From: Burhinus oedicnemus
Taxonomy: Eukaryota > Chordata > Aves > Charadriiformes > Burhinidae
Direction of reading: 5' to 3'
Assembly: GCA_008921705.1 (NCBI GenBank)
Contig: VFFE01006700.1
Coordinates: 290,607 to 354,606 of the forward strand
DNA length: 64,000 nt
Shown: piece after piece, positions 9,789 to 21,060 of the stretch
Position numbering within the stretch: the first letter of the stretch is position 1
Layout of the letters: each line of letters starts with the position of its first letter
Notes under the pieces: model-generated
Seen by the model: only the letters and a program-made list of their open reading frames with translations
Told to the model about the DNA's origin: nothing
Database searches by the model: none
Translations under genes and position numbers: made by a program

Positions 9789-10922
9789 TGGGTTTGTGTG
9801 GCAAGGTTTTGGTAGCGGGGGGGCTACACGGGTGGCTTCTGTGAGAAGCTGCTAGAAGCTTCCCCCATGTCTTATAGAGCTAATGCCAGCCAGCTCTGAG
9901 ATGGACCCACCACTGGCCACAGCTGAGCCCATCAGCGATGGTGGTAGTACCTCTATCATAACATTTAAGAAGGGGAAAATAAAGACTTGTGCAACAGCAG
10001 CCAGATTGAGGAATGAGACTATGTGAGAGCAACAACTCTGCAGACACCAAGGTCAGTGAAGAAGGAGAGGGAAGAGGTACTCCAGGTGCCAGAGCAGAGA
10101 CTCCCCTGCAGCCCATGGTGAAGACTATGGTGAGGCAGGCTGTCCCCCTGCAGCCCATGGAGGGTAACGGTGGAGCAGATATCCACCTGAAGCCTGTGGA
10201 GGGCCCCACACCAGAGCAGGTGGATGTGCCTGAAGGAGGCTGTGACCCTGTGGAGAGCCTGTGCTGGAGCAGGCTCCTGGCAGGACCTCTGACCCCACGG
10301 AGAGAGGAGCCCATGCTGGAGCAGGTTTGCTGGCAGGACTTGTGACCCTATGGGGGACCCACACTGGAGCAGTCTGTTCCTGAAGGCCGGCACCCTGTGG
10401 AAGGGACCCACGCTGGAGCAGTTCATAAAGAACTGCAGCCTGTGGGATGGACTCACATTGAAGAAGTTTGTGGAAGACTGTCTCCCATGGGAGGGACCCC
10501 ACGCTGGAGCAGGGGAAGAGTGTAAGGAGTCCTCCCTCTGAGGAGGAAGGAGTAGCAGAGACAGCGTGTGATGCACTGACCACAACCCTCATTCCCTGTC
10601 CCTCTGTGCCGCTGCAGGGAGGAGGTAGAGAAATCGGGAGTGAAGTTGAGCCCAGGAGGAAGGAAGGAGGGGGGGGAAGGTGTTTCTAAGATTTGGTTTT
10701 ATTTCTCATTACCCTACTCTGATTGGATTGCTAATAAATTAAACTAATTTCCCCAAATCAAGTCTGTTTTGCCCATGACAGTAACTGCTGAGTGATCTCC
10801 CTGTCCTTGTCTTGATCCATGAGCCTTTCATTATATTGTCTTTCCCCCCATCCTGCTGAGGAGGGGGAGTGATAGAGCTGCTTAATGGGCACCTGGTGTT
10901 CAGCCAGGGTCAACCCATCACA
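9789..10922 (+). mobile_element. Solo LTR of an avian endogenous retrovirus, about 1.13 kb
   Basis: The sequence begins TGGGTTTGTGTGGCAAGG and ends GGGTCAACCCATCACA, giving TG...CA ends typical of LTRs. It has an AATAAA poly(A) signal at 10733-10738. It is far more GC-rich than its surroundings and resembles an LTR type I know as widespread in birds, although I cannot give the Repbase name safely. There is no gag, pol or env next to it, so it is a solo LTR. No clear target-site duplication is visible. It lies in an intron of the putative host gene, in antisense orientation. Open frames on both strands inside it are chance results of its GC-rich repeats. Confidence 0.85.
10205..10515 (+). repeat. 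Degenerate tandem array inside the LTR, period about 50 bp
   Basis: The core CACGCTGGAGCAG and close variants recur near 10207, 10261, 10315, 10361, 10411, 10455 and 10501, each linked to a GTGGGAnGGACCC-like stretch. The spacing is 44-54 bp. The units are diverged from each other, so the expansion is old and probably belongs to the LTR family rather than to this copy. Confidence 0.75.
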
Positions 10923-11133
10923 AATACATACTGAAGAAGAACAATCCTTGCTGTTCAAGCATATAATATATCCAGAGAAAAGAGCAATTTATCTTTGAAA
11001 AATGAAGGCAACTGATGTACTATGGAAGGATACACTATCATAAATATTACACGTAGAGTAACATTCATGAAAAACAAGGTTATGACAAATCAGATGACAG
11101 TCAAAACAATATCGAATCACTGCTGACTCTTAC
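10923..11133. other. Intron sequence
   Basis: Unique AT-rich DNA between the LTR and the exon at 11134-11207; nothing else seen. Confidence 0.5.
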
Positions 11134-11207
11134 CTTAGAATTTTATTGATTGCTGTCTCCTTTTCCAGAAGGTTTCTTGCTCTGATGCTGAAAACAGATT
11201 TACGGAG
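11134..11207 (-). CDS. Probable exon of unidentified host gene (74 nt)
   Basis: Minus-strand acceptor TTTTTCTTAATTTTATAG and donor CTAAG|GTAAGAG are both strong. The only frame open to the end gives LRKSVFSIRARNLLEKETA... (24 codons), starting in phase 0 and ending with AG (phase 2). This fits the upstream exon 12781-12806 (ends phase 0) and the downstream exon 9500-9585 (starts with one base). A second acceptor 20 bp inside (exon start 11187) would break the frame. The peptide is basic and probably helical. No known domain recognised. Confidence 0.6.
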
Positions 11208-12780
11208 CTATAAAATTAAGAAAAAGACAGTGTACTTTTTAATTGCCATAAAACATAGCATGTGTATCTGACAGACCAATGAAACATTATGATGCTGAGT
11301 GCATGTAAAATTAAACACATGATGTTCTCTATCATAAAGCTGTTTTTCACTGTTTGTGGCATGGGTGTCCTTTTCCAGGAAAAAGGTAATGGAAAAGTTC
11401 AAAAAGGTCACATGGAGCAAATTCCTTGAGGAATGCGTAAGATCCTAGCCTTATCTTGCAGCTTTTGGCCTCCCTATCCCAATCCTTAGCTAGTTCTGGG
11501 TGCAAAGAAGCAGATAGCTTTGTTGACTAGCACTAATATTCTCTTTATTACACACTTCTTTTCTTCTCTGGTTGGCCAAGTCACACCTTTGTCTTGATCC
11601 TTGCTACTCCTCCTCCACTTTGGATTTTGACTAGGCTGGATCATACTCTGGAGATGCCTTGACTATACAGAAGAGCCAGCTAAAAAAGCTTACATGTCTC
11701 ATTTCAGTGCCTGCAGTCAGGTGAGATAAAAGTAAGTCTCCTGTTTCCCCTGAAACCAGGTCTGCCTGCCTGTTCTTGTCCTTGCCACCTTCACTATGCC
11801 TTTTTTTTTTTTTCCCCTTTTTTTTCCTCCTCTGATGTAGAGCAAAAAATGCGGTGAGCAATATGTGCTCATGTTTGCCTCTGGTCATGAACAGTGTTTT
11901 AGGCATATCCTTGTGAACAGGACTTCCTGGACATTACATGTAAGGACTGGGATAGAAGAAAAAACAAGCACTTAGTTCCTAAACGAGTAGTAACAAGCAT
12001 GGCAAATTGAAAAATAAATCACAGCTGAAGAGTTTAGCTGAAGAATTGCACCTGTGTTGAACAGAAAGACTCTGGCACCTTGTAAGACTTGATTCTGTCA
12101 ACTGTTTAGGATCATTATCTTGAAGCAAATCATTGAGAGAGATTTGGGAGCTCCTAGCAATGTGTGCCCTGTTTTTGATCTATCTGAAATGGAATCTTCA
12201 AGCACATTGCTTAAAAACTATTTCTTACAAATATCAGATTTGTTTAATTGATCTGTGTCTGACCTAAGGATGTAAGTAATAGATTCCTAAAACACTACCT
12301 CAAGTCCAGAGTCACTAGACAAATAATTTTGCTAGAACTTCTCTCAAGACTGAGATTGACTCTGATTCACAGTAAGATGTCTTACTTTGAAGAAAAATAG
12401 AAGCCTACAAAATACCTTAAAACTTGTTAATTATGCTCTCTGTCCTTAATAAAATGGCTACTGCTTTTCAAGCCACATCTGTAACAGCAAGCTACAAACT
12501 CCTTCCGAACACTTGCCTTTTCAAGTGCAGCGCCTTTAACCTTTCTCAAGTCCTAACCCATCTCTGTACAGCCTGTGGAAGTAAGAACATAAATGATCTG
12601 AAAACACCACTATTTTGAGATTCTGTGGGTTCCTTAAAAAACTGCAACTTGAAAACTGAAAGTATGGAAAACTTCAGAATGTAGTTTGGAAAATAAAGTA
12701 CTGGAATTTCAGGTAAGATTGAAAAAATAGTAACAGAACTGTTGAATATTTGAATATAAACCAAAAAGTTGTTCCATTAC
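11208..12780. other. Intron sequence
   Basis: Unique AT-rich sequence with a poly-T tract near 11800-11826. No further exon or element supported. Confidence 0.5.
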
Positions 12781-12806
12781 CTGGATACGGTTAACATCAA
12801 AATAAA
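12781..12806 (-). CDS. Probable 26-nt micro-exon of host gene
   Basis: Acceptor CATACTGTGATTTCCAG and donor CCAG|GTAATGG on the minus strand bound 26 nt. Joined to the exon 13749-13802 (ends with one base, T) it reads FYFDVNRIQ and ends in phase 0, exactly what the exon 11134-11207 needs. On its own it is too short to be convincing. The support comes from two strong splice sites and from solving the phase of both neighbours at once. Confidence 0.5.
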
Positions 12807-13748
12807 CTGGAAATCACAGTATGAGATATACCATTATATTAAATATTGTGTAGGGGTAAATGTTTCATATATTGAAACATATTTGTGTAGGTTTTAAGTC
12901 CTTTGCAGTAACTCAGCACAGGTTTAGTGGATTTATCAGCATGGTACTTTATTATGGATTTAGATATAATGACAATGGTGAAAGCAAAGGCAACTCTTTC
13001 ACATCTTTTTTCTTCTAATGTCAGTGATTAGCAACTGGAATCCCAGATAACTGATTTTTTCCCTTATCAGGATTGTGGAAAGAAACCTCCAAACCACAGG
13101 AGTATCAATCCTTTTGCAAAGTTTTACCTAATAATTTTTTAGGGCTCAGGTAGGAACACCAAACTTACGGGAATAATGAAGGTGGAAAAACAGCTTTTTT
13201 ATTTCAGTTGGTTTTTTCCTGTTATAAATAATTGCTTTAGAATAATTGCAATTACATCAAACATCAGGGGGAAAAAAGTGTGCTGCCTACTAATGTTATG
13301 TCCATTTATTTCTAATAGCAATTTTTTGCTTGTTAACATCTTAGAAAATGAAAAGATTTCAAACACAGAAAGCATTAATTTCCTTCCAAATTTCCAGGTT
13401 TTGCTCATCCAGTTCCAGAAAAAAGCTGAGGCAAGTAATTTTTCCTGAAATTGTCTACAGCTATGCCTATCTGGCATAGACCACTTCCTTTAGGTGTTAA
13501 AAACAGGTGTCAAAACACCTCGGCGTTGTGTGTGGCCCAGGCAGGGAAATTCACCCAGGTTGTCAACAAGGGAATGTGCCCTGGAAAAGCAGGAGTGAGG
13601 AGTCGACTTCAGAGACTTTACAGGGAGGCTGGGCGCTTGTAGAGATACATTTAGTGCTTCCCCAAGCCAAGGCTTCAACCATCTAGTGCCAGCAAGGAAG
13701 AACATCTCAAGAAAAGCTGCTAGCAGGTCTAGGCCAAGGGCTACTTAC
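12807..13748. other. Intron sequence
   Basis: Unique sequence; open frames on both strands at 13.2-13.6 kb have no splice support. Confidence 0.5.
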
Positions 13749-13802
13749 ATCTGGCATATTCATCTACCAGGGACTGCTGAATTTTCCCTCTAGGTAGCAA
13801 GA
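13749..13802 (-). CDS. Probable exon of unidentified host gene (54 nt)
   Basis: Acceptor GCCTCCTCCTTTGTTAG and donor AGAT|GTAAGTAG on the minus strand. Two of three frames have stops. The open one needs one base from the previous exon and gives LLPRGKIQQSLVDEYAR (17 codons), ending with one base. Phases fit the exons on both sides (15405-15477 and 12781-12806). Confidence 0.55.
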
Positions 13803-14540
13803 CTAACAAAGGAGGAGGCAGCAGTGTGTGTTTTGCCTAAAAGCATACTGCCAAATCCCTTGCATGCCTCAGCTGGAAATGGTTTGACCCCCTGTTTTTG
13901 ATGCCTTCAATGAACACCTTAGTTGTTTGCTGGAGATTTGCAAGGGCAGCGCTGCACTCTGGTATGTGGCCACCCCACAGCCAGAGGTGGAACATCCACA
14001 GAGCCAGAGAGATGAAGTGAAGCAGTAGGAAAGAGCCCATGTCTGGTGCCACTGAGATGGGGGAGAAAATACTGCGTTCTAGTTCCTACTCCCAAAGCTG
14101 TTCATTAATTTTATTCAGTGATGCTTAAACAAATAAATGCCTAAGAAGTCATGGGAATGGGGAAAGGGAACAGAACACAGAGTGTTGCACTAGGTTATTT
14201 GTGCAGAGTGCATTTACTTTTCTTGCATTTCTTTTCAGAAGGGCTAGCTGTGAAACTTGCACCTGAGGAAGTTTGTCCTTGGGCACTGACCACGGCCTAA
14301 GCATACCCAATGGACTGAGGCTTAGGTGATGTTTTGAAGTTTTGTTACCACCCTGTCTGCCTCTGCATAGTGACAGAATTCAGATTGGAGCCAGGTATCC
14401 AGTTCTTTAATCCAGGAGTACCTAAGCATGCACAAGATCCTATACTTTGGTGCCCAGGGATCTTGGTGGTCCAAAATGGAACTGATAATAAAACCCAGGC
14501 ATTTCCAAGGATTATGGCTTTTGAAGGTGATGGTCCTGAT
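13803..14540. other. Intron sequence
   Basis: Unique sequence; no supported feature. Confidence 0.5.
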
Positions 14541-14664
14541 GGGGACATTCAAATGCTGCCTGGACGCCATCCTGTGCAACCTGCTCTAGGTGGACCTGCT
14601 CTGGCAGGGGGGGTTGGACCAGATGACCTCCAGAGGTCCTTTCCAACCCCTGTGATTCTGTGAT
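14541..14664 (+). mobile_element. CR1 3'-end fragment (family A)
   Basis: About 124 bp in plus orientation: GCCTGGACGCCATCCTGTGC, GGTTGGACCAGATGACCTCC, AGAGGTCCTTTCCAACCCC and a TGTGATTCTGTGATT octamer tail. It matches the 3' end of the copy ending at 22329. It is a severely 5'-truncated insertion in the intron between two host exons. Confidence 0.93.
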
Positions 14665-15404
14665 TGCTCCTTTGGACTTAGGAGTCCTTGCTTCAGCAGA
14701 ACCCTAGTAAATTTATCTTAAATTTAAAATAACCAGAAGAAGCAATAAAAGATAATATTTGTAGATGTGCATGATTGATCCGTTTCTTATATTTAAAGGA
14801 GTCAACAGTCAAATAGCAACATGCACATGTCAATATGCGTGTTGAAGAAAATCAAACATTACTATAGATTTTTAAAATATGTGTCCTTATTTCTATATTA
14901 GAAATAAATAAATAAACCAAAGTGCTTCCCAGCTAATTTTCCAAATTTGCGTAGCACACCAGGCAAATACAATGGAACTGTACAAATAGAAAATGGAGGA
15001 GATCATCAGTATTTTGTTTAATAATGTCTAGATGCCGCATGCTGGTGTAGAAAGAGGCTGGCAATTAAAACTCGTGATACCTGCCGAGTTCTTGAATGTT
15101 GCAGAGGAAATTATTAGCAGTGTTAATGTACAAAAGACATTACTCAATCAGATGATGTAGAATTAAATAAGTACAGTAGACTCTACTGAGGTTATTTTGG
15201 GGTATATCTGTTTAGCGTGCTGGGTTGTTTATTACAGACCGTGATGTACTGTGAGGACACCCTCAGTGTATCTTTATTAGCCATTATTTATTTATTTACT
15301 TCTTTATACAGCCTATAAGTACAGTCAGTGCAGAAATAACAGTGCCATATAGCTTTCTGCTAGAGAGCATTATTTTTTAGCATAAGACACTGTCATGAAA
15401 TCAC
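14665..15404. other. Intron sequence
   Basis: Unique AT-rich sequence with short ATAAATAA runs near 14900 and 15290; no supported feature. Confidence 0.5.
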
Positions 15405-15477
15405 CTGACAGCACCTGATTACTGTTAAATATGTTTTCAACAACACATTTTAAAGTACTCCTGTAGGTTGCTTCAAT
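15405..15477 (-). CDS. Probable exon of unidentified host gene (73 nt)
   Basis: Acceptor CAGCTGTTCCTTGCAG is very good. Two donors are possible: CAG|GTGCTG (end 15415) and TCAG|GTGATT (end 15405). The second gives the phase required by the next exon. The frame is IEATYRSTLKCVVENIFNSN... (24 codons plus one base), starting in phase 0 as required by the exon 27249-27390. The upstream intron is about 11.8 kb and holds most of the CR1 copies at 17-22 kb. Confidence 0.6.
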
Positions 15478-17122
15478 CTGCAAGGAACAGCTGTGACGTG
15501 TCCGCAAATTACTGATAATCTTTCCTGGATGAAAAGGTTTTAGATGGAAAGCATGTGCTCCTATGAAACCATGAATAAAGGTCACGTCTTGGTTCCCACA
15601 TTCCTTTGAGTTTATTTACACAGATGTGGCTGTGGACATGGAATTAGGAAATCTGCAGGTAGTGCTTTATCCATAGGTGCTGGCACCCTTTACTGCTGCT
15701 GTTGGCAGGACAGACTTCAGACAGACAAAATGACTCATTCCTGTCAGTGTGAACTTGATCTGAATGCTACATCCTATGAAATCCCATTTGTCCAAACCGA
15801 CAAGGACAAAGCAATAAACCACTGTAACTATTGTAAAAGAAGCTAAAGCACAGAACATTGTTGCTCTGCAAGTGCCACCCGCTGCTTTGAAAAGGTACTG
15901 CAGACATTTTAAATGACAATACTTATTTAGTAGTATATTTAAAAATTCCAGGCTTTCTACCCTGGAAAAAGAATATCTTTGGCAGAAGATTAAAAGCAAA
16001 GCAACACAGGATGGTACCTCTGCTAGAAAACAGCTAATGACCCTGGATCAGTCCTACAGCCTAGGTGTGTTGGCACAGCTCTGCTGACTTCAGGGGGAAC
16101 TATGCCAATTTCTAACAGCTAAGATATGGCTCAGTGGTTTTAAGTTTTAAGAAATGCTATTCATTGTCAAGGTTTTGATATATTTTGCCAGCAACATGTT
16201 TGCAGTGCACAAACCCCAGCAAGAACTGCATAAAGCAATTGTTTTCAACTTGAATTTGACAGAGAATTGTATGCTATCAACAGGTAAAAACTGTGGTGAT
16301 GGAATGTATTATTTTTGTATCAGACCACTGCAGAGTTGGCAGAAGAGACGTGGTGGTGGGTGTTTTGCAACACAAGGTGAGACAAGGTCATAAGTAAATA
16401 ATGAGATACACATGTCTGAAATGTTTGGTTGACAATGGGGGAAAAAAGTGCACGCAATATATTTTTCTAATGCAATTTCTTAAGTGTTTTATGAAAATCA
16501 GGAATTTTAGCTTGGTGCTGTTGATAGCAATCTTTTATAGGCAACTGCACAACCATATGGGAATAGTCTTCTGTACCATGCCAGAAATTCCAAGCAAGGA
16601 AAAACAAAAATCATCTAAAGCTTCTGTTTCAGTTTGGAGTTTGTTGGATGCCAAGTGATGGTTTATGTAGACTTGCAGAATGAACAGATTGTTAGGTATT
16701 ATATTGTTATTTAAACATGTACAGCTTCTAGGGAAAATATGAAGAGTCAGTACCATAAGCACTACGTCAGAATGATTTTTAGGAAACAGTAAGGAAATAT
16801 TTGGGTGGAATCTGTTCAAAGGTTGAGCATTCCATTAAATATAGGATATTTCTGGCCCACAGGAGTTTGCTGTGTAGCCTCTCAAATGCAAACATTACTA
16901 TTTGTTCAACAACATTCTGCCTATGCATCTTTGGCTTGAAGAGATCAGACTCTTATCAAAATGAATGTGACAAAAATATGAAGAGTGATGGAAGGCCAGA
17001 CTGCAAGTTGTTGGTAGGTACCTAACGAAATGTTGAAAAGAAGTTAAGCAGGGTAAGTGACTAAATCCTACAGAAATCAGTGGGGAATTTCTTAGGCTCT
17101 TTTGAAAACTTTCCTTAATGCC
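15478..17122. other. Intron sequence
   Basis: Unique AT-rich DNA. Open frames at 15667-15999 (minus) and 16154-16658 (plus) lack splice context or known motifs. Confidence 0.5.
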
Positions 17123-17210
17123 TACAGAATCATGAAGGATGCAATTACAAGGGACCTCTAGAGATCACATAACCCATTTTCCTCTCTCCAAGCAGAACTA
17201 TTTTCATTTG
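17123..17210 (-). mobile_element. Old CR1 3'-end fragment
   Basis: ACAGAATCATGAAGGATG followed by AAGGGACCTCTAGAGATCAC and CTCTCCAAGCAGAAC resembles a decayed CR1 3' end in minus orientation. Short and diverged. Confidence 0.5.
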
Positions 17211-17735
17211 GACTTTGAAAATCTGGCCCTTGGCAAGGTTGTCCTATATAAGAAACAGGCTTGCTGAACATTCAAGACAGTGGGCTAGCATTAGATAAGT
17301 GCCACAAGGAGTCAAGGGCTTTTCCTTTTGATCAGGTGTCTAGAATGAAAAGTGGGCATAATCTCCTTATCTCTTGGGAGTCATTGACCTGAAATAGCCT
17401 TAATTCCTTTTGTAGCTCTTGATTGCTGCATGTCTCTTAAGGAAAGCCATGTTCTTCTAATTAGCTGACTACTGATCTGGAAAATCTACATGTCCTTTCA
17501 TAAGCAAGAACCTTTTTCAATTATGTCTGAGAATGTGGACAAGGCTAATATTAGCATACTCATAAAACCCTCAAAGACTTAAAGGGGATGATAATAGTAC
17601 ATCTCAGACACATGGGGGAGCAGCTCCATGTAGGGAGAACAATCCCTCTCTTTTATGTCTTGTCATACTATGGTAGGGTTTTTCCCTTTGGCATATCTGA
17701 GTTTTTACTTTCAGTGGTTTAACAGGTAGGTTTTT
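17211..17735. other. Intron sequence
   Basis: Unique sequence; nothing supported. The old CR1 fragment may extend a little into it. Confidence 0.45.
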
Positions 17736-18180
17736 CATAGAATCATAAAATCATGGAATGGTTTGGGTTGGAAGGGACCTTTAAATGTCATCTAGTTCAC
17801 TCCCCCTGCGATGAGTAGGGACATCTTCAACTAGATCAGGTTGCTCAAAGCCCCGTCCCACCTGGCTTTAAACACTTTCAATGATGGGGCATCTACAACC
17901 CCTCTGGGCAACCTGTTCCAGTGTTTCATCACCTTCATTGTAAAAAATTTCTTTGTAATATCTAGTCTGAATTTACCCTTCTTTAGTTTAAAACCCTCAA
18001 CCCTTGTCCTGTTGCCACAGGCCCTACTAGGACTCTGTCCCTATCTTTCTTATAAGCCCCCTTATACTGAAAGGCCGTATAAGGTCTCCTGAAGCCTTCT
18101 CTTCTCCAGGCTGAACAACCCCATCTCTCTCAGCCCGTCCTCATAGGAGAGGTGGTCCATCCCTCTTATCATTTTGGCCA
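17736..18180 (-). mobile_element. CR1 3'-end fragment (family C)
   Basis: About 445 bp of minus-strand CR1 3' region: the octamer-type tail CATAGAATCATAAAATCATG, then GGTTTGGGTTGGAAGGGACC, a C-terminal ORF2 region, and truncation near ATCATTTTGGCC. The 3' end differs from families A and B, so a third lineage is represented. ORF2 is truncated and degenerate. Confidence 0.92.
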
Positions 18181-19278
18181 GTGCAACCTTGGATATGTTT
18201 GTTTTCTTTTGTTTTCTATCTTTACTCGATGCAGGAGCCAGGGAGACCATCAGAAAAGTTAGTAAAGAGGGCTGGGTAGATTACTCATGACAGCCAACAG
18301 TAGGGTGACAGTGAGGACTCCTGGCCAAGCTAATGTGGGACTGTAATACATTTTGCTGGGTGCACAGCAATGGAGGAGAAGGCTCCACTCTACACCTTGA
18401 GCTGGGGATCTCGAGGCTCTAGGGAAGAAGGGACTGCCAGGCTGGGCTGGAGTGGGAATGGAAGAAGACTGATAGGCAGTGGGGAGTTTCAAGCGGGAGG
18501 AAACTTGGGTTGGGGGAACAAGGAAGAACATTACTCCTGCATGTACAAGCACATGCATAAAATTCCCTTCATTAGAACAAAGCGATCACGACTATATTTA
18601 ATCAGTTATTGTGAATAAGTCCTGTGAATAGGTGAGGGATACTGAAGGGCTTTGAGAAGGAGATCTGGAGGATCTCCGTAGGAGCAGGGAAAGGGACAGT
18701 ACAAGGCTCAACTAGAAGGGCTTTCCTGTAATGCAGCCCCTCATTGCCTCTCCCTTCACTCCAAACTAATGCACGCTCTTTTCTGTTAAAATCCAGGAGC
18801 CCTAACAATTTTTCCATGTCTGAATTTTGTTTGATTGAAGAAACAGGAAGAATATGATCAGCCCCTTGTATTTTAATGCATCTTCATAGCCTTTGTATCA
18901 AACCATTGAAATCTTTTAGCGCAAAACTGATGAAGTAGAAAGCTAATGCCAGAAAGAAGTGCTGAATTACAGCACTTTGAAAATGGCAAAGTATTCAGTC
19001 CCCAGCCTCTTTTCTCTCAGCATGTAATTGAAAATTGGTCTTTTCCAGGCAGAATTTTGAACATGCTATGTAGAGGCAAGAGTGACAAAGCAATTTAGAA
19101 TCATCAGAAGCCAGAGACAGACCATAACAAGGACAGTCTTGTTACTAATGCAGTTCTGTCTTCTCTGCTCTGAAGGCAAACATGGTCACAAAAGCCAAAC
19201 ATTACCAGCTGAAATGTGTATGTGGTAAAATACTTAATGAGAATATGTCTTTTTCTATAGATTATTTATACAGGATTG
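18181..19278. other. Intron sequence
   Basis: Unique sequence; no supported coding frame or repeat. Confidence 0.5.
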
Positions 19279-19303
19279 TTATATATATATATATATTTAT
19301 ATA
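19279..19303. repeat. (AT)n microsatellite
   Basis: About 16-18 bp of pure AT dinucleotide inside an AT-rich run directly before a CR1 5' truncation point. Confidence 0.85.
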
Positions 19304-19311
19304 GGATTTTT

Positions 19312-19684
19312 TTAGTCTGGAGAAGAGAAGGCTGAGGGGAGACCTTATTGCTCTCTACAACTACCTGAAAGGAGGCTGTAGTGAGATGGGAGCTGGTCTC
19401 TTCTCCCAAGTAACTAGCGATAGGACAAGAAGAAACAGGTTCAAGTTGCGCCAGGGGAGGTTTAGGCTGGACATTAGGAAAAAATTTTTCACAGAAAGAG
19501 TTATCAAACATTGGAACAGGCTGCCCAGCGAGGTGGTTGAGTCAGCATCCCTAGATGTGTTTAAAAGTCGTGTAGATGTGGTACTTGGAGACATGGTTTA
19601 GTGGCGGACCTGGTAGAGTAGGGTCAATGGTTGGACTAGATGATCTTAAAGGTCTTTTCCAACCTAAATGATTCTATGATTCTA
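19312..19684 (+). mobile_element. CR1 3'-end fragment (family B)
   Basis: 373 bp in plus orientation, from TTTAGTCTGGAGAAGAGAAGG to the tail AACCTAAATGATTCTATGATTC. It encodes the ORF2 C-terminus ([20 protein letters not shown]) and the 3' UTR with GGTCAATGGTTGGACTAGATG. It matches the 3' part of the element at 4809-8133. The C-terminal frame is open to its stop (TAG near 19601), so this insertion is rather young, but it is far too short to be active. Confidence 0.94.
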
Positions 19685-20292
19685 CACAGGGATATAGGGA
19701 CATTTTTATGCAGACATTTTATCTTAAAATAAACAAAATCTTTAAAAAACGCAAAATAGAGTTCTGATTAATTTTCAAAAAACTGGAAATACATCACTGC
19801 ATTTACACATATTAACTTCATTAGAAAGATCTGATGAGAACAGACATGGGACAAAAACAATCTTCTTTGAAAATCAACACTGCAATGGGCAAGAAAATGC
19901 TGGATTCAGAAACCATTCTCATTCCAGCAGGTAGATTGTTTTAATGACTTTTCTGAATGTTAAAGCTAGATAGATTTTGGCAATATCCTGTGAATGACAT
20001 AAATAGGTAAGACTGAAGCACTTGGCTGTGTTTAATTAACAAGTGGTATACAGAAACTGAAATTGTAGGACAGAGTTCTACTCAGATACTCAGTAAAGAG
20101 AGATTAAGATAAAGTTTGAATGTTTTTTGTTGATACTTATGCAGAAATTTCTGCAAGATGTACTTCAGAAAAACGTAGTATTTAGTGTTTAAAAAGAAAT
20201 AATCTTTCCTACTTGGAATTCACATGTAATTACAGTTTACTAGCTTCTGCTATATTCAAAATTAATGGGATAAAATTATTCTTTCACATGAC
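19685..20292. other. Intron sequence
   Basis: Unique AT-rich sequence; no supported feature. Confidence 0.5.
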
Positions 20293-20319
20293 TTAGAATC
20301 GTTTAGGTTGGAAAAGACC

Positions 20320-21004
20320 TTCTCTGCATCATCTGTCACCATGGCCCCTGTCTCATTCAACAGCAGGCCCACATTTTCTCCAGTTTTCCTTTTGCCTCCG
20401 ATGCACTTGAAGAAACCCTTCCTGTTGACCTTGACATGCCTCGCCAGATTTAATTCCAAGGAGGCTTTGGCTTTCCTCGTTTCGTCCCTGCATACTCTGG
20501 CAGCATTCTTGTAATCTTCCCAAGTGGTCAGCCCCTTCTTCCACTTGAGCCTTTTCCAAAGCTCCCTGCTCAACCATGCAGGTCTCCTGCTTCTCTTGTC
20601 TGATTTCTTGCTCTTAGGGATGCACCGATCCTGAGCTTGGAGGAAGTGATGCTTGAATATCAACCAGCTCTCTTGAGCCCCCCTACCCTCTACAGTCCTA
20701 ACCCATGGGATTTCCCCAAGCAGTTTCTTGAAGAGATGAAAGTTCCCCCTCCTGAAGTCCAAGGTTGCAACACTACTTGTCATTTTATGCCTATTGCACG
20801 TAATCCTGAACTCGACCTTCTCATGATCACTACAGCCAAGGCTGTCCCCAACCTTAATGTCCTCCACCAGTTCCTCTTTGTTGGTCAGTACTAGGTCCAG
20901 TAGTACACGTCTCCTTGTCGGCTCCTCCACCACCTGAGTCAAAAACTTATCATCAATACACTGGAGGGACCTCCTGACTGTACATGTCTAGCTGTGTAGC
21001 CTTC
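20320..21004 (-). pseudogene. CR1 ORF2 endonuclease/linker segment, inverted
   Basis: The minus strand encodes TQVVEEPTRRRVLLDLVLTN, LGCSDHEKVEFRI (SDH motif) and the basic linker up to [15 protein letters not shown]. It corresponds to about 54657-55338 of the copy at 53-57 kb. Its downstream edge is fused to a family B 3' end, and its upstream edge to a plus-strand block. It is only a fragment. Confidence 0.9.
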
Positions 21005-21060
21005 TGGAGAACACATCTTATAAGGAACGGCTGAAGGAATTAGGATTGTTTATTCTGGAG

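Noticed and set aside
9880..10592. Long minus-strand frames (144-188 codons) at 10 kb
   Set aside because: They lie wholly inside the GC-rich LTR and reflect its tandem units, with no known protein motif.
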